Shown here: piece after piece, positions 12,291 through 24,969 of the stretch
Position numbering within the stretch: position 1 is the first letter of the stretch
Layout: every line of letters starts with the position of its first letter
From: Lithospermum erythrorhizon
Lineage: Eukaryota > Streptophyta > Magnoliopsida > Boraginales > Boraginaceae
Direction of reading: 5' to 3'
Assembly: GCA_019722365.1 (NCBI GenBank)
Contig: JADFUC010000478.1
Span: 1 to 64,000 of the forward strand
Length of the DNA: 64,000 nucleotides
Notes under the pieces: generated by a model
Database searches by the model: none
The model's input: only the letters and a program-made list of their open reading frames with translations
Told to the model about the DNA's origin: nothing
Translations under genes and position numbers: made by a program

Positions 12291-13418
12291 GAGTCCAATC
12301 AAACCACACTATAATTGTAATTTGAACCGAAAATCTCAAGAATCAATATGATTTGACTCGTTTAGACAATTATATTTAATGCAACTCATCGAGCCAGATA
12401 AACTTGATTGTGCATGTGATTGTGGCATTTAATAGCACAAACACAAACGTTCAAAGTTCAGATTAATATTGACATATTTTAAGAAAGGAATTACTATCAA
12501 GATCTTTGGGCATGGCCATTTGTTGATATGAAATCACAATCTGGGGAAGCTTAGGATGCTGCAATCTGCAATTATAAGATGGAACTGCACTTACATTGAT
12601 GCTTGAATAGAACACCCATATTTGAATCAATACTTCACATACCATTTATTTCTGTCATATAATACATGGCATGTATATGCAATAATTTAACTAGTTTTAA
12701 TGTTTTATGTAATAGTTTATCTTTCAATTAAGATCAATTTTAATGTTAGTCAACATCTAAAATTGATTGGTCAACTATCCAATTAAACATGGGATGGAGA
12801 GAGTACTGCATTACCAAATCTGGCCCCTAAAAAGAAGAAAGGAAGATAAAGTAATTCCTCAGAAAGCTGACATATAATAGGGAGAGGGTTATCAACAGGC
12901 CATCACTGTAAAGACAATTCCTGCATTTTTTACAAATCACCACATAATTTTATCCCTGTGAAATATATTTCAGAAAGTCAAAAAGATTGGAAGTTCTGTT
13001 GCTCAAGGGGAGAGGGCGAGAGACAGATGACTTATTCACAGGGAGTGGATCATCCACCTCCTTTTCATGTCTACTTTCTGTCTTGCTTTAAAATACTGTA
13101 CATCATTCATTGGGCAGTCAGCCAGTTAGATAATAACTTCCCATGATATCAAGAATTATAAAGATGAGGTATATAAGGACGCATGTAAAGGAGATATATG
13201 GTCTTTCTCGTTATTTGTGAGGTATTAAAGGATCAAAGAAGACAAGTCGAGGTTTGGAATATACACAGGTTCAAATCTTGTTCTTATGTTCACATTTTAA
13301 ACAATTGTAGGGCCATCAGATACTCACATAGAATGAATCAAAGCTACCAATACGATACTTATCAATCCTGATTCAATATAACAGCGAAGTTACTGTTAAT
13401 GTGCTCACCTGTTATTGG
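12291..13418. other. Intergenic DNA downstream of the kinase gene, including its 3' UTR
   Basis: AT-rich host sequence between the Athila LTR and the kinase stop codon. The minus-strand 3' UTR lies at its right end; no canonical AATAAA was seen close to the stop, so the poly(A) site is not placed. Around 12790, gggatggagagagta resembles the end of a Stowaway MITE, but the partner terminus was not identified. Confidence 0.5.
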
Positions 13419-16400
13419 TCAGGAGATTGCCTGATCCAATCCGGCTTCAGAAAGATATGGCGCTAGGTCGATATCAAAGTCATCAAACATAGTGATAAAC
13501 GGGTGCCTCTGGTTTCAAAAAGAACAAAACATAGTCATTATGCATTCCAGTTGAGGAAGAGAGCAGTAAAAGATGATATGTTATATGTTTACCATGAGCT
13601 CATTTGCCGACAGCCTATCCTTGGGGTCTTTTTGTACACTGAACAGGAATGGGAGCATTATATCATTTAACAAATTAATGGTATGACTTTGTCAGTTCAT
13701 CCCTATCTTAATATGGGCCAAAGATAAAAGGATTAGGGAAGCTTCAAAATCTCGACATACTCCGAAAGAAGAGGCAGGGGAGAGTGGGAGACACCAAACA
13801 GAATTGTTTCAGATTTTCTCTTGCAGGCAGGGGATGTATTCAGTATTTTGATATTTGCAGTTTTATGATCATCAACAGCTTTTTCGTCAATCAAACAGAA
13901 ATGGACTACCATTATTTCAGTGTTACTTATATGGCTTATAGACTAGTCCTCTTCCTCAGCCTTAACCAGAAGTTTCAACTTTAAAGACCTACCACATCAC
14001 TACATCAGTCATACAAAGAGTTAAAGATAAATAGTTGTGACAAGTAAGACAATCATACAACCCAACTTATTAGGCTTATACTATTTCTATATTGAGAAAG
14101 ATCCATTATAAGCTTAGAAAATTATTAGCAGTGATTACTGAAGGAAGAAGCCTAATGTTATAACATAATCTTACCATGCTTTTATAAACGAGCAGAACTC
14201 TGGTGAAAATATATCTGAAGGAGCAGAAGGTGCAGGCTGCTCAACAATTGTATCCATGAGCTCAAAAACATTATCCCATATTCTACCGGGTGGTGAATAA
14301 GGGAACTCGCCTACTGCACACTCAAGCATCACTAGTCCTAAACTCCATATATCACTTCTGTAGCCATAGCTGCCTCCTTTAATTCTCTCAGGCTGAGTAG
14401 TTGAAACAAACCCAGCGTTAAATAGATGCTTGCAGTCATTCATTAAACTCACATAGCTTAAATGTGTATGGAAGATATGTGGCAGGATATAAGACCCTAT
14501 GTTCCACCCATACAGATGTACATTTATAATGAACTTTAATTTGCAGGTGCAATAACTATATAGAACGGTCCAGCAAAAATATATATAACAGTTGCTAAGT
14601 AAAATATGTATTAGATCCAAAAAAAATGTAAATCAAACAAATCAGATACTCACAGACATATAGTTGTATGTACCAACAAGTGAATTAGCCAGACTAGATG
14701 TGCTAGATAGTATTGCACTAACACCAAAGTCAGTGATCTTGACCTCGCCTCTGTGGTTTATCAGCAAATTTGAAGGTTTCAAGTCCCTATGAATAAAATG
14801 CTTTTCATGATGAAGATACCACATGCCCTTGAGAACCTGATATATAGGCAAATGGCTCACACTGTTGGCACATGAACAAAATCATTAAAATCTTAAGACC
14901 AAAGCTATAATTCTTTATTTCTACCTGTTTACAGATAGCAGCAAGATATGGTTCTGGAATTCTGGTAACTTTTTTTAGAAAGTCTGCAAGTGATCCACCA
15001 TCCATATACTCCAATATTATGGAAATAGCACCATTATCATAAAAACATTGATAACAGGTTACAACATAAGGAGACTGGGATGATAGGTTTATCTTCAGTT
15101 CCTGTGCAATATGCTTTCGAATAGACTCTTGAATATTTAATTGAATGACCTGAAGAACAAATAAAGATAGAATCAGAACAATAAAAAAGAAATTGAATGT
15201 AGCTGTCATTGATTCACATTTTGACACATGTCCTTGTGTCAGGATTTGGTACAGGGGCGGGTCAGGTGATCTCACACCGGTATTCAGAGTCTTTTGCCTG
15301 AATGATGAACACAGCAGGTTCTTGAATTCCACTGCCAATTTTAGATAATGCAGGGACGTCCAATGCAATTCACCCACCTTCTCAGTATATTGGCAACTAA
15401 ACTCTAATGAACATTCCTGTCACCGTGCTTTTCCTGAGATCAACTTTCTTCTGGTCTATTCATATTTTCTGATATTTTACAATTAAGAATATTCCTAGAG
15501 CTGGGGAATCTTCAATAAGCATTTTATACCAGAAATCAGACAGAAGATTCTGTGCTGCAGTAATTGTGGTTTTGGCATTCTAAAGTTGTAGACCATATTC
15601 AAAAACAAAACATAGTGCCAAGATGTTTGCAAAAGTTCAATATTTTCTTTGGGGAGAGAGATAAGAGATGCTTGCAAGCCAAAGAAGTTTCTTTCCGACA
15701 TCAGGGAACTGTTGAAGGTTGAGAAATTAAAATTATAAAACTATCAGCTACCTTCAAAGCAAAAAACTGTTCAGTCCATTTGTGCTGTACTAAGCGCACA
15801 ATTCCTCCATTTCCTTGCCCGATAACTTTAATTGCATCAAAATCAGCTAAGCTAAGCTGATTATCCATTGGCTTAATTAGAGAGGCCTGGAAATATATTT
15901 AGAAGCACAAAATGAATAAAAAAATATTCAGTATACATTATTAAGTGCATATTTAAACTCCTTCCAATATAATTGATAGACCAGCACTAAGAAGATACTC
16001 ATTTTATCCATTTCAAATATATAAAACCATAACAATAAACCCCAAAAGTCAAGGCATGCTAAACAATGAAGATAACCTTTTTAACCTATTGTTAATAAAT
16101 ACGGAGTAATGTTGTTTTACTCATTCATTCAACTTGTAACTAATCATCCAATTCAGAAGCTCAGCGTCTTCTGCTTCATTGACTTGGAAGCAACTAACAA
16201 TAAATTCATAATCAGCTTAAGGAGTGTGAGCAGCATTGAAATAGGAACCCCACATATGGGAAGTGTGCGTTTTAAACCCCTCCTTGCAATTAAATATTAT
16301 GAGCTTAAAAAAATGTGATAAGTTATAAATGAAGTAACACTAATATGCCTTATAGGGAAAAAGGAAACTGCATTCAGCAGATCTTCAACACATTCAAAAG

Positions 16401-18790
16401 GCACACAGGTGGCATCCAAGTTAGGAGTTCTCACCAGCAATAAATTGCAATGTATAATCACTTTGATGACTTCACAAACATTTTTCTTAGCTTGGAAATA
16501 ACTAACAACTTCTACATTATTCCTCCCTAAAAGATTGTTATGATTAATCTCAATTGGTCAAAATTGACAACTTTGTAACCTTAACTAACACACATAACTT
16601 AAATCTAAATCAAAATTATCGTGGCAAACACAACATAAATTGAAAGTACTACCTATAAAGATTGACTCCTAATGAGCCTAGGAATTCGCATGTAAGTGTT
16701 TCATATTGAAAAAATAGGAGAGAGTGTATTCTTATATATAAGTGTATGACTTGGCTAAAACTTATCTAGGTGGTTTTAGGATGATGTCTCTTTCTGCGAT
16801 TGAATTTTTATTATCTTGAAACTCTTTTGAAACTTTGCTCGAGTGTGCGTTCTCCGTGTGAAATTACGACCCGGATTCGTGGTGTTATATGGTATCGAGC
16901 ACCAGCGTTATATGTGCGATATTTAAAAGCGGACTATTATATGTACGGTTTTTAGGATAGTCTCTTTGGGGGAGCATGAGCTGATAACTTTCTACGATAT
17001 GGGTGTGGTCGGCCGATTTGTGGATTTCTACACTACCTATTGATTTATATTTCATCAAGTTGTTATATAAATGTTTGGGTTTAGACTTTATACTTGGATA
17101 CAAAAATCCCAATATAAACATTCAAATAACATGGCATTTCACTAAAAACTTACATTTGGATACCAATATTCAAGACTTGATGCATTTGCATATTCAAATA
17201 AACACACCTCCCATGAAAAAGTGTTAGTAGATAGAAAACATTTCGGTTGCTCGTATATGTATAATACATGTACAATATGTGCTTAATACATATACTTAAA
17301 AAAATATTGTCATATATTTCAAAAGTTACTCAAAGAAGGGATTTTTTTTTCTTTAAAAAGTACGATTATAGAGATAATTGCCTATTTGGTCTCAGATAGT
17401 AGGACTAAGTTGCAGTTTGGTCAGAATGAATTCACGTTGTTGTAGGTGTCAAAAAGCGCGAAGTGTTGAAGTATGGTTCATGAAAGTGTCAAATGTTGCA
17501 CTATGGTCCCCGAAAAAATAGGATGGAATGTGCGGCGTTTGTCGACTTCTCGGTTCACTCTGGCCCGATAAATCAATCGGCTTTTGGGGAATTGTCTACG
17601 CAATGATGTAATTATATGGAACTAAAATGCTCACTTCGCTCCCGTATATGAAAAAATGAGCAATTAACTCCGGATTATACATGAGCTAAGACAAGTAATT
17701 AATAAGCTGATTCTTCGTTAATGATTGAAAAAATAAAAGAAAGAACATGAATTGTATTCTTCGTACATTTATGATTGAAAAACTAGGAAACTGACTTGAT
17801 TAGGCGCGGTTCCGTCCGAGGGCGAGCGTCCGGCCACGTCACAGGGCAAGGTAGAGACGGCGGCCCGATACTATGGGGCGTTTATTAGCCGTGATAGATG
17901 TTTAAAGCGTTTCACTTTGTATATAGGTGCTCCGTACAAAATTAAACTAAAATAAAAGTAAAATATAAAAAAACATGGTTAGGATTTTAAATTTATTATT
18001 AATCCTTCTCACTCTTTACCTCCTCACAATATTAATATAGTGTTTTCATTTTTTTTTATATTCGACAAAGGTATGTATATTAATTATTATTCATTCATGG
18101 ATTTACTTAATGAATTTTACGTTGTGATTACTTTTATGATTTTTGTTGAGTACCTTATTTTTGTTGCTTTTTAAATATTAGACTAAAGTCACTTTTAGAC
18201 TTATTGTGACTTTTTTATATTTTTAATATATTTATATATTTATTGTGTCTTTCATCTTGTACCGTATCAATAAATTTTTAGTTAAGTTTACAAATACACT
18301 TGTTCCGTACGACTCTCAGTGCTACCTAGTTGAAAAATGAAAAAGGAAGAAAATATTATTACAGGTTCAACTTCATTTTGAGAGACGATTCGGACGCCAT
18401 CTCTGTTGACTAGCAAATCTCCATGCTTGAACGTTCCTGACTCACTTCTGCACACATTTTCATCAAAACCAACAATGCTCAATTGCTCATGCCAACTACA
18501 AATAAATATAATAATTACACATAACTTTTATGTACATCAAATTTTGATCAAAGTAGTAAAGTTTTCACAAAAATATTATGTTGTATATAAAAGATCTTTG
18601 ATTTTAAATTTTAATATAAGAAGTTAAACATAAAATTCAAACTGAACAATTAAGGATATAGTAGTGTCGTAGTGAAATGCGTTGATATAATGGGAGTTTG
18701 ATGAAGAGCATACAAGAATTTGGAGATTACAACTTCATCAGATGGGGGCAGAGAAAGCTTCAAGTTAGACCCGATATCTCCTTTCTTCAT
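13419..18790 (-). CDS. MKK2: MAP kinase kinase, group A (MKK1/MKK2-like), complete 8-exon gene
   Basis: Dual-specificity kinase that phosphorylates MAPKs (MPK3/4/6 class) downstream of MAPKKKs in stress and immune signalling. Minus-strand exons: 18714-18790, 18363-18447, 15752-15886, 14925-15149, 14654-14836, 14175-14392, 13593-13638, 13419-13508. They join in frame to 352 residues, close to Arabidopsis MKK1/MKK2 (about 355-365). Every intron is GT-AG. The N-terminus [12 protein letters not shown] holds a MAPK docking site (K2K3-x6-L10-x-L12). Other features: glycine loop around 77-82, ATP lysine K99 (FFALK), HRDLKPSN at 190-197 with catalytic D192, DFG at 210-212. The plant activation-loop motif S/T-x5-S/T is T220-x5-S226, followed by [20 protein letters not shown] near 298-306 and HPFI near the C-terminus fit the subgroup. 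The start was chosen because exon 1 matches the MKK2 N-terminus. The tail after the kinase domain is slightly short. No NTF2 domain is present, so not group B. MKK1 versus MKK2 orthology is not settled. Confidence 0.95.
16691..16976 (+). mobile_element. TRIM-like miniature LTR element in intron 2 of the kinase gene (remnant)
   Basis: The likely LTR, 16691-16889, starts TGTAAGTGTTTCATATTGAA, resembling the TGTAAGTCCCACATTG start of plant TRIMs. It has ttatatataag near 16732 and is followed at 16890-16900 by tggtatcgagc, an initiator tRNA-Met PBS (TGGTATCAGAGC with one base lost). A G-rich tract tttgggggagca lies at 16966-16976 and may be the PPT. No second LTR follows, so it is truncated. Antisense to the host gene. 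Confidence 0.55.
16977..18362. other. Remainder of kinase intron 2, unassigned repeat-like DNA
   Basis: No coding sequence recognised. 17380-17620 contains phrases such as agttgcagtttggtc and caaatgttgcactatggtcc, which recur in plant non-coding transposon ends, and 17790-17950 is locally GC-rich. These suggest further old insertions inside the intron, but no termini or target duplications were identified. Confidence 0.4.
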
Positions 18791-18824
18791 GCTTCTCTTT
18801 CTGAGAGAGAGAGAGAGAGAGTTT
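18791..18824 (-). repeat. (CT)n tract in the kinase 5' UTR
   Basis: The plus strand reads gcttctctttc then a run of GA dinucleotides to about 18822. On the transcript this is a CT-rich tract ending about ten bases before the start codon. CT-rich leaders are common in plant 5' UTRs near transcription starts. Confidence 0.8.
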
Positions 18825-20649
18825 TGTTGTCGGAAATCAGAGAATTTGATGGGAAGAGTCGCCGCAAAGTCTTCCCAGTATTCGAGTATTTAGCATTTAC
18901 ATTATTGGTGTGTAGCACCATGAGGGGTAACCTTGTTTTTTTTATTTTCATGTAAGTTGTCAAATTTATTTTTATTTATTTGGATAATATAATTTGTAAT
19001 GATATTTTTCTATATATTTGGATAACGATAGCTTTGGCGTCTTGCTGATTGTTTTTTTATTGATAAGCTTTTTTCGATTAAATGCTGTATAAATGCTTCC
19101 TCTTCCAACAAATTTAATATTAATTCCGACTTTACGTTAAATGATTTTTATTTAATAAAATTCAACGGCTCAAATACGTCGTCATATATCCTCTGACTTT
19201 TAAACAAGCAAATTATCATACTCTGCGTGCCTCACATCCCACTGATTTCTTGCAAACTGCTTAAGAATTGACGTGTTGGCCTTTTCTCCGATATAATCAC
19301 TTGGATTAAACAAAATTTTCAACACTCCATTATAGTAAAATGGGTGTTAAATAAATTTTTCTAACAACCCCGTTGTTGATGGTTTTATAAGTTGTAGAAA
19401 TGGTAAAAATGACTTATAAGTATATCTCATTTATATATAACTTTTTTTTATCTTTATAATATAAATAAATTAAAAATTTAATATTTGAAAGAATAAAAAT
19501 TAATTATAACTAGAAATTGAAAATTTTATGACAAATATATCATTTTTTCAATAAAAATTAAAATGCTAAGAAATTGATATAACTAAAAAATTGTATCTTT
19601 ATGACTATTAAATGAATGATAAATAAAGTATAAAGTGAAATAGTGGGGGATAATTAAGTAAATTACTTGGTCAAACCTATTTATAAGTTGAAGCAAAAAA
19701 AGTTGAAAAAAAGTTAAAATTTGCTAATTTTTTATTTCAACTTATAGGTTGATTTCAACACTTATAAATTGATTTCAAGTAATAAGTTACATGCTATCCA
19801 TATACTTTTTAAACTTATTTTTGGCCAAATCAACTTATAAGTTGATTTTGACCAAAAATTAGCTTAACATTTATAATCGGGAAAACGGTTATAGTTCGTT
19901 AATCATATAGTTAGGTATGTTCATTAATTTCTGAAGTACTTAATTTCAATTTAAAAATGGTACACATTACTAAAATGTGGAGTATTATTCTAGATAGTAC
20001 AATTAAAAAAATTCAAAAAACAAATGTACCAAAATTATTCTATGCACTTAATTAGAATGTCTACCAAAATTCGTTGAACAAATTGGTACAAATTACGTAA
20101 AAGTTAAAAACAAGCTTATATAATTGACATTAATGATTTTTTTGAGAAAATTGAACGTATTAGCTAAAATGTACCAAAAGAAGAAGAAAATATATTACAT
20201 GTTGATATAATTTGTATTTTTAATCATTAATGAACAAAAAGCTTAATGAACAGTAACTTTCCACCTATAATCACCCCCAACAATAAACTTGCTTGCTTTC
20301 TCTCACTTTTGACCCCATGTGTATAATTACATTAGACTATCCACAACTAGTGTTTTTACTTGTTAGTGGTCTCGGACTCTGGGTAAACCGGAAACCATCC
20401 AAGAATCAGACCAGTTTAATTGAATGGATAATCACCCGAGAAGTTAATGATCCGAGCATGAATTTTTTAATAGCCACCAATCTCTCTGTATTTTCGACTA
20501 AGATTAGGAGAAAAATCTCCTTAATTTGTGATGACCTGGTCCTTTTTACATTTAGTGGGATACGAGTCTTCCAATTTGTGGTTTGATACTGTGGGGTCCA
20601 AATGGAAGTGCAGGAAAAAAAAGGGCCAGGTTGCCGGCCCAGCTTGTCT
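18825..20649. other. Promoter-side intergenic DNA with palindromic, MITE-like segment
   Basis: AT-rich host DNA upstream of the kinase gene. 19660-19870 is full of the palindrome acttataagt and its variants (caacttataagttgatttt near 19832), as in old hAT-type MITE termini. Clear TIR and TSD limits were not found. A 97-codon ORF at 20293-20586 has no recognisable family and is not called. Confidence 0.45.
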
Positions 20650-21265
20650 GTCCCGATCAAATTAGGTAAAGGATCGAAGAGTTTAGTTTACGAAAAGAAA
20701 GTTTTGGTATCGAAGTGAGCTTTCTTGATTTGTCATAAAGTTCTTATTTTATAGTTCACATGGACCGTTATTGGTCGAGCCTTAATGCTTTGTTGTTGCG
20801 GATGATAGTGACGTCTGCGGCTCATTGAGATCAAATAATTATGGTCTAGATTACTCCTCATAATTGCCTCCTTAATTAAACTCGTTTGTGTCGTTACCCA
20901 CTAACGACTCTCTTCTTCAATGACATTTGGGCTCGGCCCGCTAGCGGGGCTTGCCACTGGCCCGTCCGATTATTGATCAGGTTCATTTATTCGGTAAAAC
21001 TTTGCTATCGGCATGGTCCATTTCTTGGGAGGGCCCGATCTTGGACCGATCGCGAATGACCCGTTTATCCCCATGGAATTATCGTTGCCCCCAAACCCGC
21101 CCATTTTCCTTAGGAATTGGGACATAAATGGTGGGTCTTTTCTCGTCGTTCATAGCAAACAAAGAAGCTTAACGTCCCGCCGTATGTCTGTCCAAGAGCG
21201 TTTTTAATACGCAAAATTTGTTTCTCTGGTTTCCGCAACCTTGCCATCATTGCCCGCGGCTCTCA
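20650..21265 (-). repeat. 3' LTR of the Tat-like element
   Basis: Strong similarity to 39500-39915: shared gaccgttattggtcgagcct, tggtc..gattactcctca, taattgcctccttaatt, and gggcccgatcttgg. On the minus strand a TATA box (CTATAAAATA, near 20750) lies about 100 bp before the LTR end (..GGGACA). The right edge at 21265 is inferred from a TG start next to a purine tract (minus strand gaggagaggggatgggc, 21268-21288) and is uncertain. Confidence 0.6.
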
Positions 21266-22077
21266 AGGTGCCCATCCCCTCTCCTCATTGCATGACATTT
21301 TTGAATTTGAAAGACATTCTCCTATATAAATTCGAGAGGATCACGTAGTTGGTCCTCTTCATCCGTACTCTTTAACAACTTCTCTTCTTCCATACTTTTC
21401 CATCAAAAACACGACATTTCTTCATGGGATGCACCAAGCGAGCTGCAGTGCTTCCCGGTCGTTGCCCGTGACACTGCTGCCCGTCATACGACCCGGGCGT
21501 CTTGCGTAGGATATCGGGTTGTCACCCAGCCTCGGGCTTCGCCCCTTTGAGGTTTCTCATTCTCGTTGTAGGTATTTGCCTTTAGATTCCATTTGGTATC
21601 TCGTGTCGACACTCTTCGCACCTTTGTAATGACTTTTCCTTTTTTCCTTTTGCAGAGCTACTTTTTACCTCCATTGGCCTGTCCATTGTGCTTCGGCCTC
21701 GCGTGAGCCATGTGAGCTTGACTACGGCTAGGTGTGCTACAAAGAGTTTGTATCCTGTTTATTCCGAGCCTGTTCTCCCCGATGTTCACATCGTGGAGGT
21801 GGACATTCCCACAAAAGGGTGGTTAATGCGTGGGGCATCCTCACTTTTTATCGAGAACACCACTCACTTGTCGATGCGGGAAGCGTTAGGTTATTTGATT
21901 AGTCGGGTGGTAGGATACTCGAAAAATTTTTAGATAAAACTTTACACTGACTTGTTTTCTTAGGTTTTCGTGGCGGTAGGTGCATAAGCGATACTCAATC
22001 TAAATAGAACTTGCAATCGGTGACAATTTAAGATAATCAAGTATTTTATTCCAAGTAGAAAAATAACAAAAATGGGC
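21266..22077 (-). other. 3' non-coding region of the Tat-like element
   Basis: Lies between the pol stop and the 3' LTR. Contains a phrase tcgttgcccgtgac (21459-21472) that partly recurs as tcgttgtccgtgac near 22720. An 81-codon plus-strand ORF (21688-21933) is not recognised and probably spurious. Confidence 0.4.
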
Positions 22078-23176
22078 TTACACATAGTATTTTCTCAGGT
22101 GGCATGCGTTCCATAATCGCGGCCGCCCGTCTAAGCCACTTCTAGGGTTTCCGGTTAAATGTGAGTGGCCTTGATCCTCTAGGATGTAGAGATACTCCCG
22201 AGAGGACTCAGAGGCTTTCAGGGCTTCCGGCGGATCTTTGTGCTGCTCTTACCCAGAACCCAGATCTCCCATAGGATGCATGTCGCGGACATGGCAGTAA
22301 GTGGCTTCCTTTTCTGCTTATTCTTAGCCATGTTATCAACCCCGTATCCTGTTTTCCTCTAACGGGGTCCAGTTGATTAAGTAGGCGCTTCTTCCGTTAA
22401 TTAGGCTGTCATGTCGTCACTGAGCCATTGTCATAAATCTCTACCCGGCCCGGCAGGGGCGTTTGATCGAGTAGATCGAGGATTGAAGGAGGTCTACTGC
22501 AGTGAAGGAATTTGTGGTTATGCCAGGAGCGACCGTATCATTTATCGAAGTTAGTGATCGAGCTTCCTCCCTACTTGTTGTAGCCTTTTAACACATCCTT
22601 GAAAATTCCCGGTTAATTACACACATGACCATTGTCACATTGCTTGGACACTTAGATCATTCTATGATCTATATCCGGCTTCGATACCGCAGATCTCAAT
22701 TTTTTAAAATTTCTAGCCCAGGTCGTTGTCCGTGACCTTGACGCCCGAGTACCCGAACCTTGAAGATATTTCTTGAGGCTGATTTTCTTTCTTGGTCCTA
22801 CCTAGGAGTGACTTTTCTTCGACCCACTTGGTAAGTAGTTCTTGCCCTTGATGAGCATATCTTTTGGACGGCGGTTCTTGGGAGGGTCTCTTATGTCGAC
22901 TCCCTTACTGGCCAAAATGGATTAAAGACAAAACATGACAGCCACCATTTCATGAGGAAGAGGTTGGTGTGGAATGTTGGCGTGTCTACAGCGAGGAATC
23001 GCGCTTCCTCGGGTGAGTGGGTAGGGAATTTGTGGTAATTGAGGGCCAGAATATTCCCGAGCAGTAGGATCTTTTTGTATCGAGGCGCGCATTGATGGGG
23101 ATCCATGTGGCTAAGACAACTTTATCCGCCTTACAGTTTCCTCTCCCAGAATATGCTCCATGTGACAAGAGCGGAA
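22078..23176 (-). pseudogene. RNase H end and integrase C-terminus of the Tat-like pol, internally deleted
   Basis: Minus strand. Near the right end it reads GNCKADK, the RNase H/tether text (PREENxKAD). At the left it ends WNACHLRKYYV and a TAA stop at 22078-22080, the characteristic C-terminus of Tat-type integrases. The ~1.1 kb between is too short for a full integrase, and the catalytic DD35E core was not recognised, so an internal deletion is likely. The right edge adjoins the copia target duplication at 23177. Confidence 0.65.
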
Positions 23177-23181
23177 AAGTT

Positions 23182-24174
23182 TGATGGAGACACTATGGAT
23201 ATATGAGTATAAATCCAAATCCATATGCCGGGGATCTTAAAGTGCATACTACATTATTAAACAAAAAACATATATTTACAATATGAATAGCAGTACTTAC
23301 GTTGCGGCGGGTAAATTCCACTAAAGTTCCTTCAAATTCTAGCGTGAATTTGACTTCCACCCTTTCACTTTGTTGCGATATCGGTGTATGATATCTACAG
23401 TTGGTCCACACCAGGAGAGGTTGAATCAAGAACCGATTTATGCTAGTAAACAAGGATGAACAAAAACCAAAAACCCAAGAAAAATTCTTGGAAATTACGT
23501 GGCGAGCTGAGGTTTTTTGATGAAAAGATTTTACAAAACATTGTCATGAAAACCTAAAGTTTCTTATATATAGGAGCTAGAGTTAAAAGCTTCGAGCCCG
23601 ATAAGCAGTTAAGTATTAGCTTGACTCGTTAACTCACATTAGTTCGTTAAGACATAATGAGTTGCTAATAATTGAACACGTTTAATTAGCTTAATTAAAT
23701 AGTAATGAGTCGATATCAATAATCTTTGAGTTATTGATAAATACTAAAATTACTCGAACCAATTAAATAACTATTTAATTGATTCTATTTAATTCAATAG
23801 ATATTCTACCATAAAATGTAGAACCACTTGTAATTGAAATACATTTCTCGATTATACGATTCTCTTTAATTTAAGCCCCATGAAATATAACTCAACAACC
23901 CATTGTATGTGTGTGACGCTTCTAGGAATCGAGATAATAGTAAGTTGTATAATAATAATAATTGACCAATTACTATTATTATAACGATTAATAGTAAGAT
24001 CTAGCAATCGCTCACCTTTATAAATTATCGCGAAGGCTTGCGCTGGTAATATCTGATTATTAAGTTGAACACTAAGTTCGATAATCGCATTCTTGTTGAG
24101 AAAGTAGTAATTGATACACAATTGTCGCAGCCAGGGCATAATAAATGGAATCAATTACCATTGATTTCTCAACG
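23182..24174 (-). repeat. 3' LTR of copia A-1
   Basis: About 993 bp. It shows the family landmarks: the hairpin near 23945-23985, gtgtgtgacg near 23910, and aacactaagttcgataatc near 24065. A polypurine tract on the minus strand (cccatggcaaagcgag, 24175-24190) abuts its start. The terminal CA at the plus-strand right end has become CG. Confidence 0.85.
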
Positions 24175-24190
24175 CTCGCTTTGCCATGGG

Positions 24191-24969
24191 CGATTATCTT
24201 ACAATTCCTTTGTCCTTGTGATCTACAGTCGTAGGTAACCATAAATTATTATTCATGAAACACCCCTGACTTTCTTTACCGGTATAGTGAATAAGCATTT
24301 ATGGCGTCCGTAAACCAATCGGTACCAAGCGTGGCAGGAAGTGCGAGATCTTCTGGCAGCATATCGGGGCGGACAAATCCACTCCCGATATATCGACATA
24401 TATCCCATTACCATTTCCATTTTGTGGCGACCCAGCGTATCTTTATTCTGATCAGCTTAAAGGCGGGGCGTTTGGTCATAGTCAAAATTACATAGCTTGT
24501 ATAACAGTAGTCTTATATAGGTAGGTCTAAGGTGTGAACCTAAAATTCTAAACAAATGTCATGGGACTACCGAGATATACGTATCTTACATGGTCGTTTG
24601 ATTAAATTACGACTCCCAGTCACCAGACCCTGACCCGGTATTGATACAGTCCTGCGGGCCTAACGTGATCAATCTTGATCACTAAATCAAACACCATGTT
24701 GAGTCGTATGATGCTTGTCATGCAACTATCGGCTGTCGGCCAGGCCTTTGGTATCCTATGTTTATAGGCTTGAAGTGGTGTAATTAACCGGTTCGTATTT
24801 TCTGCAGAAGAGCATAGAGTAACCTAGAGGTTTAACCTTTCAGCTAGAAATTCAGAGGGATACCTTTACATGCTTATATTACTTGTAAAATTTAAACATA
24901 TAGATATAGCAAACAAAATATATTAAAAATATAAACAATAATATTCAAAATATTTGTTCACCATATGAT
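24191..24969 (-). other. Post-pol non-coding region of copia A-1
   Basis: Homologous to 54815-55500 in element A-2 (shared gtaaaccaatcggtaccaag, aggtctaaggt, cctaaaattctaaacaaat). No coding similarity. Conservation between an element with pol and one without suggests the segment matters for the RNA rather than for protein. Confidence 0.6.

Noticed and set aside
14805..15377. Single 190-codon minus ORF as a gene
   Set aside because: Only 14925-15149 is kinase exon 4; the rest of the ORF is intron read-through beyond GT-AG sites.
18698..18955. 85-codon plus-strand ORF
   Set aside because: Antisense to kinase exon 1 and the CT-rich leader; no resemblance to known proteins.
20293..20586. 97-codon plus-strand ORF near the Tat LTR
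   Set aside because: No recognisable family, no upstream promoter context, both strands open; not supported as a gene.
21310..21420. Plus-strand promoter (ctatataaattcgagagg) as a separate plus LTR
   Set aside because: A TATA-like string exists, but no PBS, paired LTR or TG start was found; the surrounding LTR has a better minus-strand TATA.
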